From: Borrelia recurrentis A1
Lineage (GTDB): Bacteria > Spirochaetota > Spirochaetia > Borreliales > Borreliaceae
Direction of reading: 5' to 3'
Length of the DNA stretch: 64,000 nt
Assembly: GCF_000019705.1 (NCBI RefSeq)
Contig: NC_011244.1
Coordinates: 866,982-930,981 of the forward strand
Shown: positions 9,641 to 19,868 of the stretch, one piece after another
Numbering within the stretch: position 1 is the stretch's first letter
How the letters are laid out: every line of letters starts with the position of its first letter
Program-made: the position numbers and the translations under genes
The notes under the pieces: model-generated
Database searches by the model: none
What the model was told of the DNA's origin: nothing
Seen by the model: the letters and a program-made list of their open reading frames with translations, nothing else

Positions 9641-10904
9641 ATCTTATATAATTACTGAATTTTGCAAGTATTTTTTTATTACTTTTTTGTTTTTTCTTTT
9701 TGTGTTTTTCATAAATCAAATACTTTTTTTTATGAGAATACTTCTTCAAAACTATGTGTCATTTTTTAAAGCTTTTATTTTTGTTATATACTCGCTTCCT
9801 ATGGTAGTTGCTTTATCTCCACCTTTTGCAGCATTGCTTTCTGTGATACTTACTATTTATAGATTTAAACTTAATAATGAAATTTTGGCTTTTAGATCAA
9901 TTGGAATATCTATTAGTAATTTATTGACTCCTTTTTTAAAATTGGGAGTAATTATTGCATTAGTTTCTTTTATTCTTAATGATTTTTTACTGCCTCTTGG
10001 ATCTATTGGTAGATTGAAAATTTTTAATGATATTAAAGAAGAAATACCTCATTTAATATTGAAACCTTATTCAAGTAAGCAATATGGAGATTTGATATTT
10101 GTATCGGGGGAGAAATCTGAAACAGGTTATAAAAATGTGACTTTTTTTGATAATACTAGACTTAAAGGTTATGACAGAATATTTATGGCAAAAGAACTCA
10201 ATATTCAAAAGGAAAATCATCAAGTATATTTTATTTTAAATAATGTTTTGTCAATTGCTCTAACAGAAGATGAAAAGGGCTTTTATGATTATTTTTATGC
10301 TGATCGTATGAAATATTCAATAGATCAAGTTACTTTTAGTGATGGTTGGGTGTTAACTTATGTTCCCCCATCTCAGATGAGTATGAGAGATGTTTTTAAA
10401 CTTGTTGTCAGACAAAGTAAATTAGTTGAAGAATTAAATACAAAAAATTATTTGGAAGAAGATCTTTTAAATATGAATTTTGCAAATATTTATTTAAATT
10501 ATTTATATGATAAGAATAATATTTTTGATGAGAATTCTATTATTGAAAATTTAAATTATGTTTATAATTTGAGTGTAAATTATGCTCCTTATGAAGATCT
10601 TATTGCCAATAGAAGTTATGCTTTTTTTTATTTGGAATTTTATCAAAAGATTAGTTTGCCATTATCTGTTTTATTTTTTATTTTTTTAGCTTTTGGTATG
10701 GGTATGTATTCAAATAAAAAATATTCTATTATCCTTGAACTTGTTATTTCAATTCTTATTTGTGTTTTTTATTGGGCGATGTTTATGGGTGGAAAGGTGT
10801 ATACAGTTCAACATGCTCCAAACCCTATTCTTGTTATTATCTTGCCAAATATTCTTTTAATGGTTGCAGGTTTAATACTATTTTTGAGACTTCTAAAGAG
10901 ATGA
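9615..10904 (+). CDS. lptF: LptF-type permease of the Lpt ABC transporter (YjgP/YjgQ family)
   Basis: LptF and LptG form the inner-membrane permease that, in Gram-negatives, extracts LPS for transport to the outer membrane. The 429-residue protein has three N-terminal membrane segments within residues 15-125, a periplasmic domain near 140-340 and three C-terminal membrane segments, the YjgP/YjgQ layout. It begins inside the preceding lipoprotein gene and its TGA overlaps the ATG of lptG. Borrelia is known to lack LPS, so the cargo must differ. Which paralogue is F and which is G is assigned by order only. Confidence 0.85.
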   Translation: MRVLKNNYESYIITEFCKYFFITFLFFLFVFFINQILFFMRILLQNYVSFFKAFIFVIYSLPMVVALSPPFAALLSVILTIYRFKLNNEILAFRSIGISISNLLTPFLKLGVIIALVSFILNDFLLPLGSIGRLKIFNDIKEEIPHLILKPYSSKQYGDLIFVSGEKSETGYKNVTFFDNTRLKGYDRIFMAKELNIQKENHQVYFILNNVLSIALTEDEKGFYDYFYADRMKYSIDQVTFSDGWVLTYVPPSQMSMRDVFKLVVRQSKLVEELNTKNYLEEDLLNMNFANIYLNYLYDKNNIFDENSIIENLNYVYNLSVNYAPYEDLIANRSYAFFYLEFYQKISLPLSVLFFIFLAFGMGMYSNKKYSIILELVISILICVFYWAMFMGGKVYTVQHAPNPILVIILPNILLMVAGLILFLRLLKR

Positions 10905-11968
10905 AAGTAGATAAAATTTTTGTAAATAACATATTACTGACTTTTTTATTTATGAATTTTCTTTTTGTAATCTTAATTGTGCTTTTTGATTTATTAACTA
11001 ACCTTTTAAATTATCTTGAACATAATCTTAGTATTAATGATATTATTTATATTTATTATCTTTACTTACCCAAATGTTTTTCAGATGGTGTAGCTTTATC
11101 TTTTCTTTTTGCTGTTTCTAATCTTCTTGGTAATCTTTCAATGAGAAATGAAATTATAGGTCTCTTTAGTTGTGGTATTTCGATTGCTAGAATATTGAGA
11201 TCAATAATTATGCTTAGTGTTTTTGTTTCAGTGATACTCTTTTTTTTTGATAATTATTTAGTTGTAGATACTGTTGCAGAAAGAGATGCATTCCTTAAAA
11301 ATAATATTGGTAATCAAGGTGCAAATGATAGAAATATAATTATTAAGGATTTTGCAAGAGAAATTTATAATATTAAACGTTTTGATGTTGAAACTCATAT
11401 TATTACTAATTTGATGATTATTTTGAAAGATCAAGATGATAATTTTAAAAAAAGATATGATATCAGTAAAGCTGAGTGGGTTGATTCTAAGTGGATGCTT
11501 TATGGTGTTAGAGAATTTTATAAAGTAGAATTAGATGTTATAGAAAAATTTTATGAAGTTCTTGATGGAGAGAATATTGTAAATTTAGAGCCAGGATATA
11601 TTAAAATAATTATGCTTTCTTCCAAAACATTGAATTTTTCAAAGCTTGTTACTTGGATTGGAGATTTAATAAAAGAAAATTTAAATTATTCTGATGCGTT
11701 ATTTGATTTATTGAATAGAATATTTTTTTCATTTAGATTAATATTACTAAGTTTTACTGTGAGTTTTGTGAGTCTTTTTTTGAAGAAAAATATTTTTATA
11801 TGGAGTTTATTAAATAGTATTGCATTTGCAGTTGTATATGTTATTTCAATTATGGTCTTTAATTTTTTAGCAGATCTTGGTTATTTATCCATATTTATTG
11901 CAAGTTCATTACCTACTATTTTGTTTATTATTATTAATTTTGTTATTTATAATCTTATATGTAAATAA
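10901..11968 (+). CDS. lptG: LptG-type permease of the Lpt ABC transporter
   Basis: Second YjgP/YjgQ-family permease, 355 residues, expected to pair with LptF in the inner membrane. The ATG at 10901 overlaps the stop of lptF (ATGA), which is a better start than an upstream one at 10760 lying wholly within lptF. Three membrane segments span residues 10-125, then a periplasmic region and three more near 265-350. It is somewhat more divergent than LptF. tgt follows after 17 bp. Confidence 0.85.
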   Translation: MKVDKIFVNNILLTFLFMNFLFVILIVLFDLLTNLLNYLEHNLSINDIIYIYYLYLPKCFSDGVALSFLFAVSNLLGNLSMRNEIIGLFSCGISIARILRSIIMLSVFVSVILFFFDNYLVVDTVAERDAFLKNNIGNQGANDRNIIIKDFAREIYNIKRFDVETHIITNLMIILKDQDDNFKKRYDISKAEWVDSKWMLYGVREFYKVELDVIEKFYEVLDGENIVNLEPGYIKIIMLSSKTLNFSKLVTWIGDLIKENLNYSDALFDLLNRIFFSFRLILLSFTVSFVSLFLKKNIFIWSLLNSIAFAVVYVISIMVFNFLADLGYLSIFIASSLPTILFIIINFVIYNLICK

Positions 11969-11985
11969 TAGGGTTTAAGGATTTT

Positions 11986-13113
11986 ATGTTTAATATTATC
12001 AAAAATGATAAAAATTCTAATGCAAGACTTGGTATACTTGAACTTCCTCATGGGAATGTTGCAACGCCATGTTTTATGCCGGTTGGTACTTTGGGTGTTA
12101 TGAAGGCTTTAAAGCATGATGTGCTTGAAAAATTGGGATGTGATTTAATGCTTGCAAATACTTATCACTTGTATTTAAGACCTGGTATTGATGTAATAAA
12201 AAAATATGGAAATTTGCATAATTTTACGACTTGGAATAAAAATTTTTTGACAGATTCTGGAGGTTTTCAAGTTTTCTCTTTATCTAATTTTAGAAAAATT
12301 GAGGATGAAGGGGTAGATTTTAAATCTCATATTGATGGGTCTAGACACTATTTTACACCTGAGAGTGTATTTAGTATGCAAGAGACTTTTGAGAGTGATA
12401 TTATTATGGCTCTTGATATTTGTAGTCCTTATGGTATTGATTATGATGAGGCAAGTTTGTATACAAATATTACAACTTCTTGGGCTCGTCGTACATTGTG
12501 TGCTTATAAAAATAGAAAAGAGGGGTATGAGGGTCTTTTATTTTTAATAACGCAGGGTAATTTTTTTAAAGATCTAAGAAAAAGAAGCACTGAATTAATT
12601 TTGGAATTAAATAGTCCTGGTATTGCGATTGGTGGGATATCTGTTGGGGAACCAAGAGATAGATATTTAGAAATTCTTGAATATAATTCTTCACTAATAC
12701 CTAAAGATAAACCAAAGTACGTAATGGGTATTGGTACTCCTCATTATATATTAGATGCAATATATAATGGGATTGATATTTTTGATTGTGTTAATCCTAC
12801 AAGAATTGCTAGACATGGTTCACTTTTGACTGATAATGGAATACTTCGTATTAATCGAGCTGAATTTTGTTTTGATACTTGTTCTGTTGAAAGAGAATGT
12901 TCTTGTACGTTATGTACGAGATATTCAAGGGGATATTTAAGGCATTTATTTAAATCAGAAGAAGCACTTGGAGTTATGTTAGCTAGTGAGCACAACATTC
13001 ATTATATGTTTAGACTAATTAACAAGACTAAAAATGCAATTATGAATGATAATTTTGTAAAATTTAGAAAGCTTTATTTGGATAAGTATGATGAAGGTAA
13101 TTTGAATGAGTAG
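11986..13113 (+). CDS. tgt: Queuine tRNA-ribosyltransferase
   Basis: Tgt exchanges guanine 34 of GUN-anticodon tRNAs for a queuosine precursor. The 375-residue protein has the active-site motifs [18 protein letters not shown] and [13 protein letters not shown] (nucleophilic Asp in the last) and a zinc site made by CSC..C and a downstream His in [17 protein letters not shown]. Length and motifs fit the bacterial enzyme. AAGGA precedes the ATG, and the end overlaps murJ by 8 bp. Confidence 0.96.
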   Translation: MFNIIKNDKNSNARLGILELPHGNVATPCFMPVGTLGVMKALKHDVLEKLGCDLMLANTYHLYLRPGIDVIKKYGNLHNFTTWNKNFLTDSGGFQVFSLSNFRKIEDEGVDFKSHIDGSRHYFTPESVFSMQETFESDIIMALDICSPYGIDYDEASLYTNITTSWARRTLCAYKNRKEGYEGLLFLITQGNFFKDLRKRSTELILELNSPGIAIGGISVGEPRDRYLEILEYNSSLIPKDKPKYVMGIGTPHYILDAIYNGIDIFDCVNPTRIARHGSLLTDNGILRINRAEFCFDTCSVERECSCTLCTRYSRGYLRHLFKSEEALGVMLASEHNIHYMFRLINKTKNAIMNDNFVKFRKLYLDKYDEGNLNE

Positions 13114-14629
13114 AGATGTTATTTCAACAGTTGTTGTTATGATTGCAATTTTTTTTTCTCGTGTAATGGGTTTTATTAAGATAAAAGTGTTTTCTTATTA
13201 TTTTGGTGCAAATATTGAAGCAGATATTTTTAATTATGTTTTTAATATTCCCAATAATTTGAGAAAGATCATATCTGAGGGTGCTATGACTTCAGCTTTT
13301 ATGCCTGAATTTACTCATGAAAAACAGAAATCTGATAGGCATGCTATTGTTTTTTTTAGGCGGGTTATCACTTTTAATATTATAATTATTAGTTTTATTA
13401 TTTGTGTTATGGTTTTTTTTTCTAAGCAAATTATGTATTTAGTATCTTCTTACAGAGATAGTAATTTGGATTTAGCCAGTTATATATTTAATTATTTAAT
13501 ACTCTATATATTGCTAATAAGTTTGTCATCTATATTTGCATCGGTTTTAAATTCTTATAAAGTTTTTTTTATACCGTCTTTTTCTCCTGTTATGCTTTCT
13601 TGTAGCATTATATTAAGCATATATTTTTTTTATAGCCAATATGGTATATATAGTGCTGTTATTGGGGTTATTGTTGGTGGGATTTTACAGTTTCTAATTC
13701 AGATGATAAATTGTATTTGTATTGGTCTTATATATAGACCAATATTGAATTTTAATGATTCTTCATTTTTAATGTTTTTAAAGAGATGGTCGCATATGAT
13801 TTTATCAGCCTTATTTGCAATTATTACTCAACAAGTTTCATTTGCTCTAGCATCAACCTTGGATATTGGAAGTGTTTCTGTTTTAAGTAATGCAATTGTT
13901 TATTATCAGCTTCCTGTGGGGATTTTTTATGTCTCGATTGCTACGGTTATTTTTCCTAAGATGTCTGAATATGCTTCTTTGGGTGATAAAGAACGTTTGA
14001 ATGCAATTTTTAATCAGGGAATTAATATGTTAATTTTTCTTTTAGTTCCAATGTCTTTTTTAATGTATGTTTGGGCTGCTCCTATTTTGAATTTATTACT
14101 TACAGGTGGTAAATTTTCTGTATATGATACTCAAAGGACCGTTGGTGTGCTGCAATATTTTTTATTAGGATTATTATTTTCTTCAATTTTTGGATTATTT
14201 CAAAAATATTATTTTGCAATACGTAATTCCAAAATACCATTATATTTTAATATTCTTTTTTCTATTATTGATATTATTATTTCAGTTTTTGGTATTAAGT
14301 ATTATCAAACGGTAAATGTTTTGCCTATTGCGCAATCAGTTTCTTTTATTATATGCATTATTATTTTTTATTTTATTGGGTTGAGGCATGACATGAATCT
14401 TGAACTTAATAAAAGCATAATAGTTTTTATTAAGTCATTTATTTCGATTATTCCTTTATATTTATTTTATTTTTTTTTAAAAAATTTGAAGTGGGATATA
14501 GGATTTAGTTTTAATAATTTTTACTTATTAAGCGTTATAGGCATAGTTAACATTATTATTTTGATATTATGTTATTATTTGCTTGGTGTTATTAGGGTTT
14601 TTAAATTTATTAGTAGGGATATTACATGA
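13106..14629 (+). CDS. murJ: Lipid II flippase MurJ
   Basis: MurJ (MviN) moves lipid II across the inner membrane for peptidoglycan synthesis. The 507 residues are almost entirely hydrophobic with about 14 predicted membrane helices, and the N-terminal block [18 protein letters not shown] and [15 protein letters not shown] are typical of the family. The C-terminal half is more variable, as usual. The start overlaps tgt, and the stop overlaps the next gene in an ATGATG junction. Confidence 0.93.
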   Translation: MSRDVISTVVVMIAIFFSRVMGFIKIKVFSYYFGANIEADIFNYVFNIPNNLRKIISEGAMTSAFMPEFTHEKQKSDRHAIVFFRRVITFNIIIISFIICVMVFFSKQIMYLVSSYRDSNLDLASYIFNYLILYILLISLSSIFASVLNSYKVFFIPSFSPVMLSCSIILSIYFFYSQYGIYSAVIGVIVGGILQFLIQMINCICIGLIYRPILNFNDSSFLMFLKRWSHMILSALFAIITQQVSFALASTLDIGSVSVLSNAIVYYQLPVGIFYVSIATVIFPKMSEYASLGDKERLNAIFNQGINMLIFLLVPMSFLMYVWAAPILNLLLTGGKFSVYDTQRTVGVLQYFLLGLLFSSIFGLFQKYYFAIRNSKIPLYFNILFSIIDIIISVFGIKYYQTVNVLPIAQSVSFIICIIIFYFIGLRHDMNLELNKSIIVFIKSFISIIPLYLFYFFLKNLKWDIGFSFNNFYLLSVIGIVNIIILILCYYLLGVIRVFKFISRDIT

Positions 14630-16056
14630 TGTATTTACGGTTTATTCTTTTATTTTATATTATTATTAATGCTTTTTCTGTGAATAAGTCACCAGCATTG
14701 TCAAATAGGTCTTTATTGCCTTTAAGGCCTGAAACTAAAATAAATGAAGATAAAGTAAAAGATGCTTTAGAGAGTGATTCATCTAAAAAGTCTACGTCTA
14801 GAGATATTGATTTGAATATAAAGCAGGTAAATGATGTTATTTCCTATGGACTTGATGTTCAGGTTATTGAAATTATTGATAGTCTTAGAAAATCAGGTGA
14901 TGGGGAATACAATGCTTTACTTGAAAAGAGATTACAAAAAACTTTTAATATTGATCTTAAACGGGCAATTCTTGACTTATTTTTGTCACTTCAGTATGAA
15001 GGTGGTATTGATGCTTCAAATGATATTCTTAATAATTATGAAAGTAATAGATATCCTAATGATTTGATTAATTTGGCAATTTTATATCTTAAAAAGTTAG
15101 GTGATAAGAATGACTTAAAGAAAACTCTTATTGATATTCTTGAAAATAAAGAAGGAAATATTGTAGCTATTGCTGCTTATTATCTTGGTGAACTTTCTTC
15201 CCCTGAGTATTCTAGAGAGATGATGAATGTTTACGATAAGTATTCTAATAATGATGGTGTTAAATCAGCAATACTGATTGCTCTTGGTAAATCTAATGTT
15301 ATTGATTATGTAGACAGATTTTATGAAATTTCTATTGATAGTTATGAAAATCCGTCCATTAAGGCTTCAGCTATTAAAGCATTATCATATCTTGCTCCTG
15401 AGAAAATAACAGAAAATGCCCATCTATATCTTCAAAATAATAATAATAATCACAATATTAAGCTTGCTATTATAGAAGCACTTTCAAGAGATGTGTCTTT
15501 AAAATCAAAAGATATTTTGCATGATTTTTTAAGAGATTCTGATGCAAACATTAGAATTCGTGCTGTTGAGGCTATTAAGGAGCATAATGATATTGATTCA
15601 AAAGAGGTGTTAATTTATAAAATAAAAAGTGATCCTTCTTCAAAAGTTAGAGAAGCTTCTGGTAAAGCGTTAGTGGATATGGGTTCTGGTTATGAGGCTA
15701 TACAAAAAATAGTGTTTGATTTTTCTGTTGAGAGTAACTTTAAGTTTATTGTTTTTAGTTATCTTCTAGATAAAGATATACATTCTGCTCGTTCTATTGC
15801 TTTAGATCTTTTGAATAAAGAAAATATTAATAAACCTTCAAAATTTCTTGTAAATATTGCTATGTTATTTGCATCTAAGAAGGGTAATTTTGATGATTTT
15901 TATTCTAAAATTATTGAGAGTCAAAATATGAATTTAATGAATCTTGCAATTAAGGGAGCTGTTTATAATAAATCAGCATTACTTTTAGATAGACTTAAAG
16001 AAATTAAAAAAACAACTAATTCAGAATATTTAAAAAGGCTTTTAGTAAATTATTGA
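14626..16056 (+). CDS. Exported HEAT-repeat protein
   Basis: The specific role is unknown. The 476-residue product has a short hydrophobic N-terminus (residues 3-18) that is probably a signal peptide, a charged Ser/Lys/Asp-rich linker, then HEAT-like helical repeats from about 90 to the end, clearest at IKASAIKALSYLAPE, NIRIRAVEAIKEHND and SSKVREASGKALVDMG. Such scaffolds mediate protein-protein contacts. Translation is coupled to murJ by overlap. The 3' end overlaps the convergent coaBC by 7 bp. Confidence 0.8.
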   Translation: MMYLRFILLFYIIINAFSVNKSPALSNRSLLPLRPETKINEDKVKDALESDSSKKSTSRDIDLNIKQVNDVISYGLDVQVIEIIDSLRKSGDGEYNALLEKRLQKTFNIDLKRAILDLFLSLQYEGGIDASNDILNNYESNRYPNDLINLAILYLKKLGDKNDLKKTLIDILENKEGNIVAIAAYYLGELSSPEYSREMMNVYDKYSNNDGVKSAILIALGKSNVIDYVDRFYEISIDSYENPSIKASAIKALSYLAPEKITENAHLYLQNNNNNHNIKLAIIEALSRDVSLKSKDILHDFLRDSDANIRIRAVEAIKEHNDIDSKEVLIYKIKSDPSSKVREASGKALVDMGSGYEAIQKIVFDFSVESNFKFIVFSYLLDKDIHSARSIALDLLNKENINKPSKFLVNIAMLFASKKGNFDDFYSKIIESQNMNLMNLAIKGAVYNKSALLLDRLKEIKKTTNSEYLKRLLVNY

Positions 16057-17225
16057 TATAAAATTTTTAAGATTTCTATTGCTGTTTCTTTTTTTGACAT
16101 TTCTGGAAATTTTTTAACTTTATCTTTATTTATTATGTAAATTTTATTTACATTTGATCCAAAATATTTTAAGTCATTTGCAATAATATAGTCTAAATTT
16201 TTTGTTTCTAATTTTTCTCTGGCTTTTTTTATTAAAATTTCATCTTTTTGAGCGCAAAATCCGATGACAATTTGGTTTTTAGTTTTGTTTTTTCCTATGT
16301 GTTCAATTATGTCTAAGTTTTTGACCAATTTAATATTAAGTTCTTCTATATTATTTTTTTCAATTTTAGTTTTATAAATTTTATCAGGTCTAAAGTCTGC
16401 TACAGCAGCGGTTCCAATTATTATGTCAAATTCTTTGTATATATCTATTGTTTCCTTGTACATTTCTGCTGCTGTTTTTATTCTAATGACATTTATTCCA
16501 TAAGGTGTTTCTTCATTGCTTGGCCCTGTAATGATTGTAACATTGGCTCCAAGATTTTGTGCTTCAATACCTATATTGAAACCCATTTGTCCTGTTGATT
16601 TATTAGAAAAATAACGAATAGGATCTAATTCTTCTTCGGTTCTTGAAGCAGTTATTAATATTTTTTTGTTTTTTAATGGTAATTTTGTCATGGGTGAATT
16701 TGATATGATACTTAAAATATCATTTTCGTTTTTAAGGCGTCCAATAGCATTTAAAGAACATGCCAAAAAACCTTTATCGGGTTCAATAAATTTGTAATTG
16801 TATTTTTGTAATTTTTTAATGTTTTCTTGTAAAATGGGATTTTGATACATTATGTTGTTCATTGCTATTGCAAAATAAGTTGGTGCTTTACTTGCGGATA
16901 ATACTATGCTTAAAATATCATCAGCAATTCCAGCTGCAATTTTAGAGATAAAATTATATGTTGCTGGAATAATTAATATTAAATCAGCCCATCTTGCTAA
17001 GTTTATGTGTTCTACTTCTTCATGATTGGTATTCCACAGGTTTGTAATAACTTTACTCTTAGAAAGAGTTTCTAGTGTGAGGGGTGTAATGAATTTAGTT
17101 GCATTTTCTGTCATTATGACCTTAACGTTATATCCCATTTTAATTAAATTTGAGATAATATAAGCTGCTTTATAAGCTGCGATTCCCCCGCATACTCCTA
17201 TTAATATATTTTTGTGTTTTTTCAT
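16050..17225 (-). CDS. coaBC: Bifunctional phosphopantothenoylcysteine decarboxylase / phosphopantothenate-cysteine ligase
   Basis: CoaBC joins cysteine to 4'-phosphopantothenate (CoaB) and decarboxylates the product (CoaC), giving phosphopantetheine for CoA. The start at 17225 gives MKKHKNILIGVCGGIAAYK, the usual flavin-binding N-terminus; an upstream start would add 29 unconserved residues. CoaC shows HINLARWAD and PATYNFISKIAAGIADDILS. CoaB starts near residue 190 with ITASRTEEELDPIRYFSNKSTGQMG and contains TAAVADF. Length (391) is normal. It faces away from yhdT-panF, whose transporter imports its precursor's precursor. Confidence 0.94.
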   Translation of the reverse strand: MKKHKNILIGVCGGIAAYKAAYIISNLIKMGYNVKVIMTENATKFITPLTLETLSKSKVITNLWNTNHEEVEHINLARWADLILIIPATYNFISKIAAGIADDILSIVLSASKAPTYFAIAMNNIMYQNPILQENIKKLQKYNYKFIEPDKGFLACSLNAIGRLKNENDILSIISNSPMTKLPLKNKKILITASRTEEELDPIRYFSNKSTGQMGFNIGIEAQNLGANVTIITGPSNEETPYGINVIRIKTAAEMYKETIDIYKEFDIIIGTAAVADFRPDKIYKTKIEKNNIEELNIKLVKNLDIIEHIGKNKTKNQIVIGFCAQKDEILIKKAREKLETKNLDYIIANDLKYFGSNVNKIYIINKDKVKKFPEMSKKETAIEILKILYQ

Positions 17226-17280
17226 ATTTATTTTATAGAATATTATATAATTGTATTTAATATTTTTAAAAGGATTTTTA

Positions 17281-17475
17281 TTGATAAATAAAGTATTTTT
17301 TGCAAGTGTCATATATTTATTTTTATTTGTCTGGTGGTGTATTGCATCTTGTTTATCTTATTTTTTTATTGCTATATTTAATATTCCTATTTGGTTTTTA
17401 TTATTATGTATTTTTTTTCCTCTTCTTAGTTTTTTATTGGTATGTATTTTTGTAATTATTTTTAGAAATGACTAA
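17281..17475 (+). CDS. yhdT: Small membrane protein, YhdT/DUF997 type
   Basis: A 64-residue protein with two hydrophobic helices and the pattern P-x-W-F near its centre, then CIFFP and a terminal FRND, resembling the small YhdT protein encoded next to panF in enterobacteria. The TTG at 17281 is preferred because AAAAGGA lies just upstream (about 17268-17274). The stop overlaps the ATG of panF by 8 bp, supporting co-translation and a shared role, perhaps as an accessory subunit of the pantothenate symporter. Family assignment is by pattern and neighbour. Confidence 0.7.
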   Translation: MINKVFFASVIYLFLFVWWCIASCLSYFFIAIFNIPIWFLLLCIFFPLLSFLLVCIFVIIFRND

Positions 17476-18889
17476 GGCATGTGTTTTATTTTTTGTTTTT
17501 TTAGTTTTATATTGTTTGTATGGTTTTTTGTTTCGAGGGAAAAAAGAGGAAAAAGTATTTTTACGTGATTATTTTCTTGCAAATCGCGGTTTGAATTTTT
17601 TTGTAATGGCATTGGTTGTTGCATCTACTTATGTTAGTGCTAGCAGTTTTATTTCAGGACCTTCGGCTGTTTATAGATATGGATTGTCTTTTATATTCTT
17701 AGCAGTTATTCAAATTCCTACAAGTTTAATTTCATTTGTTATTGTTGGAGAGAAATTAAACTTGGAGTCTAAAAAAATTAATGCTATAAATATTATTGAT
17801 TATATTGGGTATAGATATTTTAGTCGTTCTTTAGTTGTAATTAGTAGTGTTATATTAATTTTTTTTTCTTTGTTTTTAATTTCGGCTCAACTTATGGGAG
17901 GAGCTAAACTTTTAGAGGTTTTTTTTCAAATTAATTATATTGATTCTCTTATTTGCTTTGCTCTCTTTGTTTTTTTATATGTGTGTTTTGGTGGATTTAA
18001 GATGATAGCATATATGGATTTGATACAGGGAATTTTAATGATCATATCATCTGTGTTATTATTTGCAAAATTAATTGATTTGGGCGATGGGATTGGTGAT
18101 CTTTTTAGAATGGCTCAATTAGGACTGAGGGAGGATTTATTATTACCATCAAATTTGGATTTAAAAATAGGCTATATAATTTCTTTTTGGATATTAATAG
18201 GAGTTGGGATGTTGGGATTGCCACAATTTGTTAATAATTTTATAGCCTTTAAAGATGTAAAAACAATTAGATATTCTCTTCCTATTGTTACTTTTATGAT
18301 AGGATTTTTAATTGTTATTATGCATTTAATAGGTTTTTTTTCACTTGTTATTTTTCCTAACTTAGCGGCAAATGATAAAGTTATTTTGGATATAGCATTA
18401 AAAGTATTAAATCCCAATGTATTTATATTTTTTTTTGTAGGACTTGTGTCAGCTATAATGTCTACAATAGATTCAGGACTTCTTTTAATGTCTTCTACTT
18501 TAGTTAAGGTAATATTGTTACTAAGTAGAAATATTGGTGATAAAATAGGAGTTAAAAGGATTACCATTATTTCTAATGTTTGTTTTATGTCAATAATAGT
18601 TTGGTTATCTTTAACTCCACCTGATTTTTTGTTTTTTATAAATATTTTTGCGATTGGAGCTTTAGAAGTTTCATTTTTTTCTATTATTGTTTTTGGTCTT
18701 TATTTTAATTTTGTAAGTAAGATATCAGCTTTTATTTCTCAGTTTACAGGGCTTTTGAGTTATTTGTTGATAATTTTTTGTGATAAAGTAAGTATATATG
18801 ATGTTCATCCTATTGTTCCTTCATTTTTTATTTCGATATGTTCATTTTTGATAGTTAATTTTATTTGTAAAAAATGTAGTAAAATTTAG
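17468..18889 (+). CDS. panF: Sodium/pantothenate symporter PanF
   Basis: PanF belongs to the sodium:solute symporter family and imports pantothenate, the CoA precursor that Borrelia is thought not to make. The 473-residue protein has about 13 predicted membrane helices, with the family block STYVSASSFISGPSAVYRYG near residues 55-75, GGFKMIAYMDLIQG near 175 and AIMSTIDSGLLLMSS near 335. It overlaps yhdT and lies next to divergent coaBC, so import and use of pantothenate are encoded side by side. Specificity is supported by this context. Confidence 0.9.
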   Translation: MTKACVLFFVFLVLYCLYGFLFRGKKEEKVFLRDYFLANRGLNFFVMALVVASTYVSASSFISGPSAVYRYGLSFIFLAVIQIPTSLISFVIVGEKLNLESKKINAINIIDYIGYRYFSRSLVVISSVILIFFSLFLISAQLMGGAKLLEVFFQINYIDSLICFALFVFLYVCFGGFKMIAYMDLIQGILMIISSVLLFAKLIDLGDGIGDLFRMAQLGLREDLLLPSNLDLKIGYIISFWILIGVGMLGLPQFVNNFIAFKDVKTIRYSLPIVTFMIGFLIVIMHLIGFFSLVIFPNLAANDKVILDIALKVLNPNVFIFFFVGLVSAIMSTIDSGLLLMSSTLVKVILLLSRNIGDKIGVKRITIISNVCFMSIIVWLSLTPPDFLFFINIFAIGALEVSFFSIIVFGLYFNFVSKISAFISQFTGLLSYLLIIFCDKVSIYDVHPIVPSFFISICSFLIVNFICKKCSKI

Positions 18890-18893
18890 TTGT

Positions 18894-19868
18894 ATGTTTT
18901 TAGGGGATGTTAAGAGCGTTGGGAAATATAATGTTATTAATGTTTTAAATAATGACGATGGTAAAAGACTTGATGTAGTTTTAATAAAATTTTTAAAACT
19001 TCCTAAATCAAAGGTAATAAAACATATTAGAAATGGTGATATTCGTTTAAATAGTCTTAAGGTTTCTTTTTCACAACGGGTTTTAAAGGATGATAAAATT
19101 TATTTGTATAAGCCTTTAGTGCAAGGTTTAAATTTAAATGGTGTTGTAATTAAAAATAAAACCGATATATTAAGAGATGTAGAGAGTAGATTGGTCTATG
19201 AGGATAAGGATTTACTTGTAATTAATAAAAGAAAGGGGGTTTTAGTTCATGGAGATGGGTATTCACTTGATGTTTTGGTTAATGCTTATCTTTTAGATGA
19301 AAATCTTGCATCTCTTAGTTTTAAGCCTTCTGCTGTACATAGGTTGGATAGAAATACTTCAGGTCTTATTGTTTTTGCAAAGAATATATATTCTGCAAGA
19401 ATTTTAAGTAAAGCATTTAGTAGTGGTATTGTTACCAAAAGGTATTTAGCTTTACTTGATGGTGAGATTAGAAAATCTTTAACTTATAAGAACTTTTTGT
19501 ATCGGGATAAAATTGTAAAGAAAACTTTTGTTATGGATAATTTAAATAGTAATATAAATAAATTTAATGCTATAACTATTGTTAAGCCACTTTTGGTGTC
19601 TAAGTTTGCTACACTTGCTGAAGTGTCAATTAAGACAGGATTTACGCATCAAATAAGAGCACAGTGTGCTTTTAATAATCATGCTTTAATTGATGATAAA
19701 AAATATAATCCTAAATTTAAAAAAAATAATTACTTTTTACATTCTTTTTTGATAAACTTTAACCATTCTTTCTTTTTAAGAAATGAATTTTTTGTTGAAC
19801 CTAGTTCAGATTTTGTGAAACGGATAAATAGTATTTTTGGTGTTTATGACTTTAAAGAATTTATTTAA
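18894..19868 (+). CDS. RluC/RluD-family rRNA pseudouridine synthase
   Basis: The enzyme converts uridines to pseudouridine in 23S rRNA. The 324 residues contain an N-terminal S4 RNA-binding domain (about 25-75, KVIKHIRNGDIRLN) and a catalytic domain with HRLDRNTSGLIVFAK holding the nucleophilic Asp, plus GFTHQIRAQCAF. RluC and RluD cannot be separated by eye. It starts 4 bp after panF and overlaps the next gene, so it is co-transcribed. Confidence 0.88.
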   Translation: MFLGDVKSVGKYNVINVLNNDDGKRLDVVLIKFLKLPKSKVIKHIRNGDIRLNSLKVSFSQRVLKDDKIYLYKPLVQGLNLNGVVIKNKTDILRDVESRLVYEDKDLLVINKRKGVLVHGDGYSLDVLVNAYLLDENLASLSFKPSAVHRLDRNTSGLIVFAKNIYSARILSKAFSSGIVTKRYLALLDGEIRKSLTYKNFLYRDKIVKKTFVMDNLNSNINKFNAITIVKPLLVSKFATLAEVSIKTGFTHQIRAQCAFNNHALIDDKKYNPKFKKNNYFLHSFLINFNHSFFLRNEFFVEPSSDFVKRINSIFGVYDFKEFI

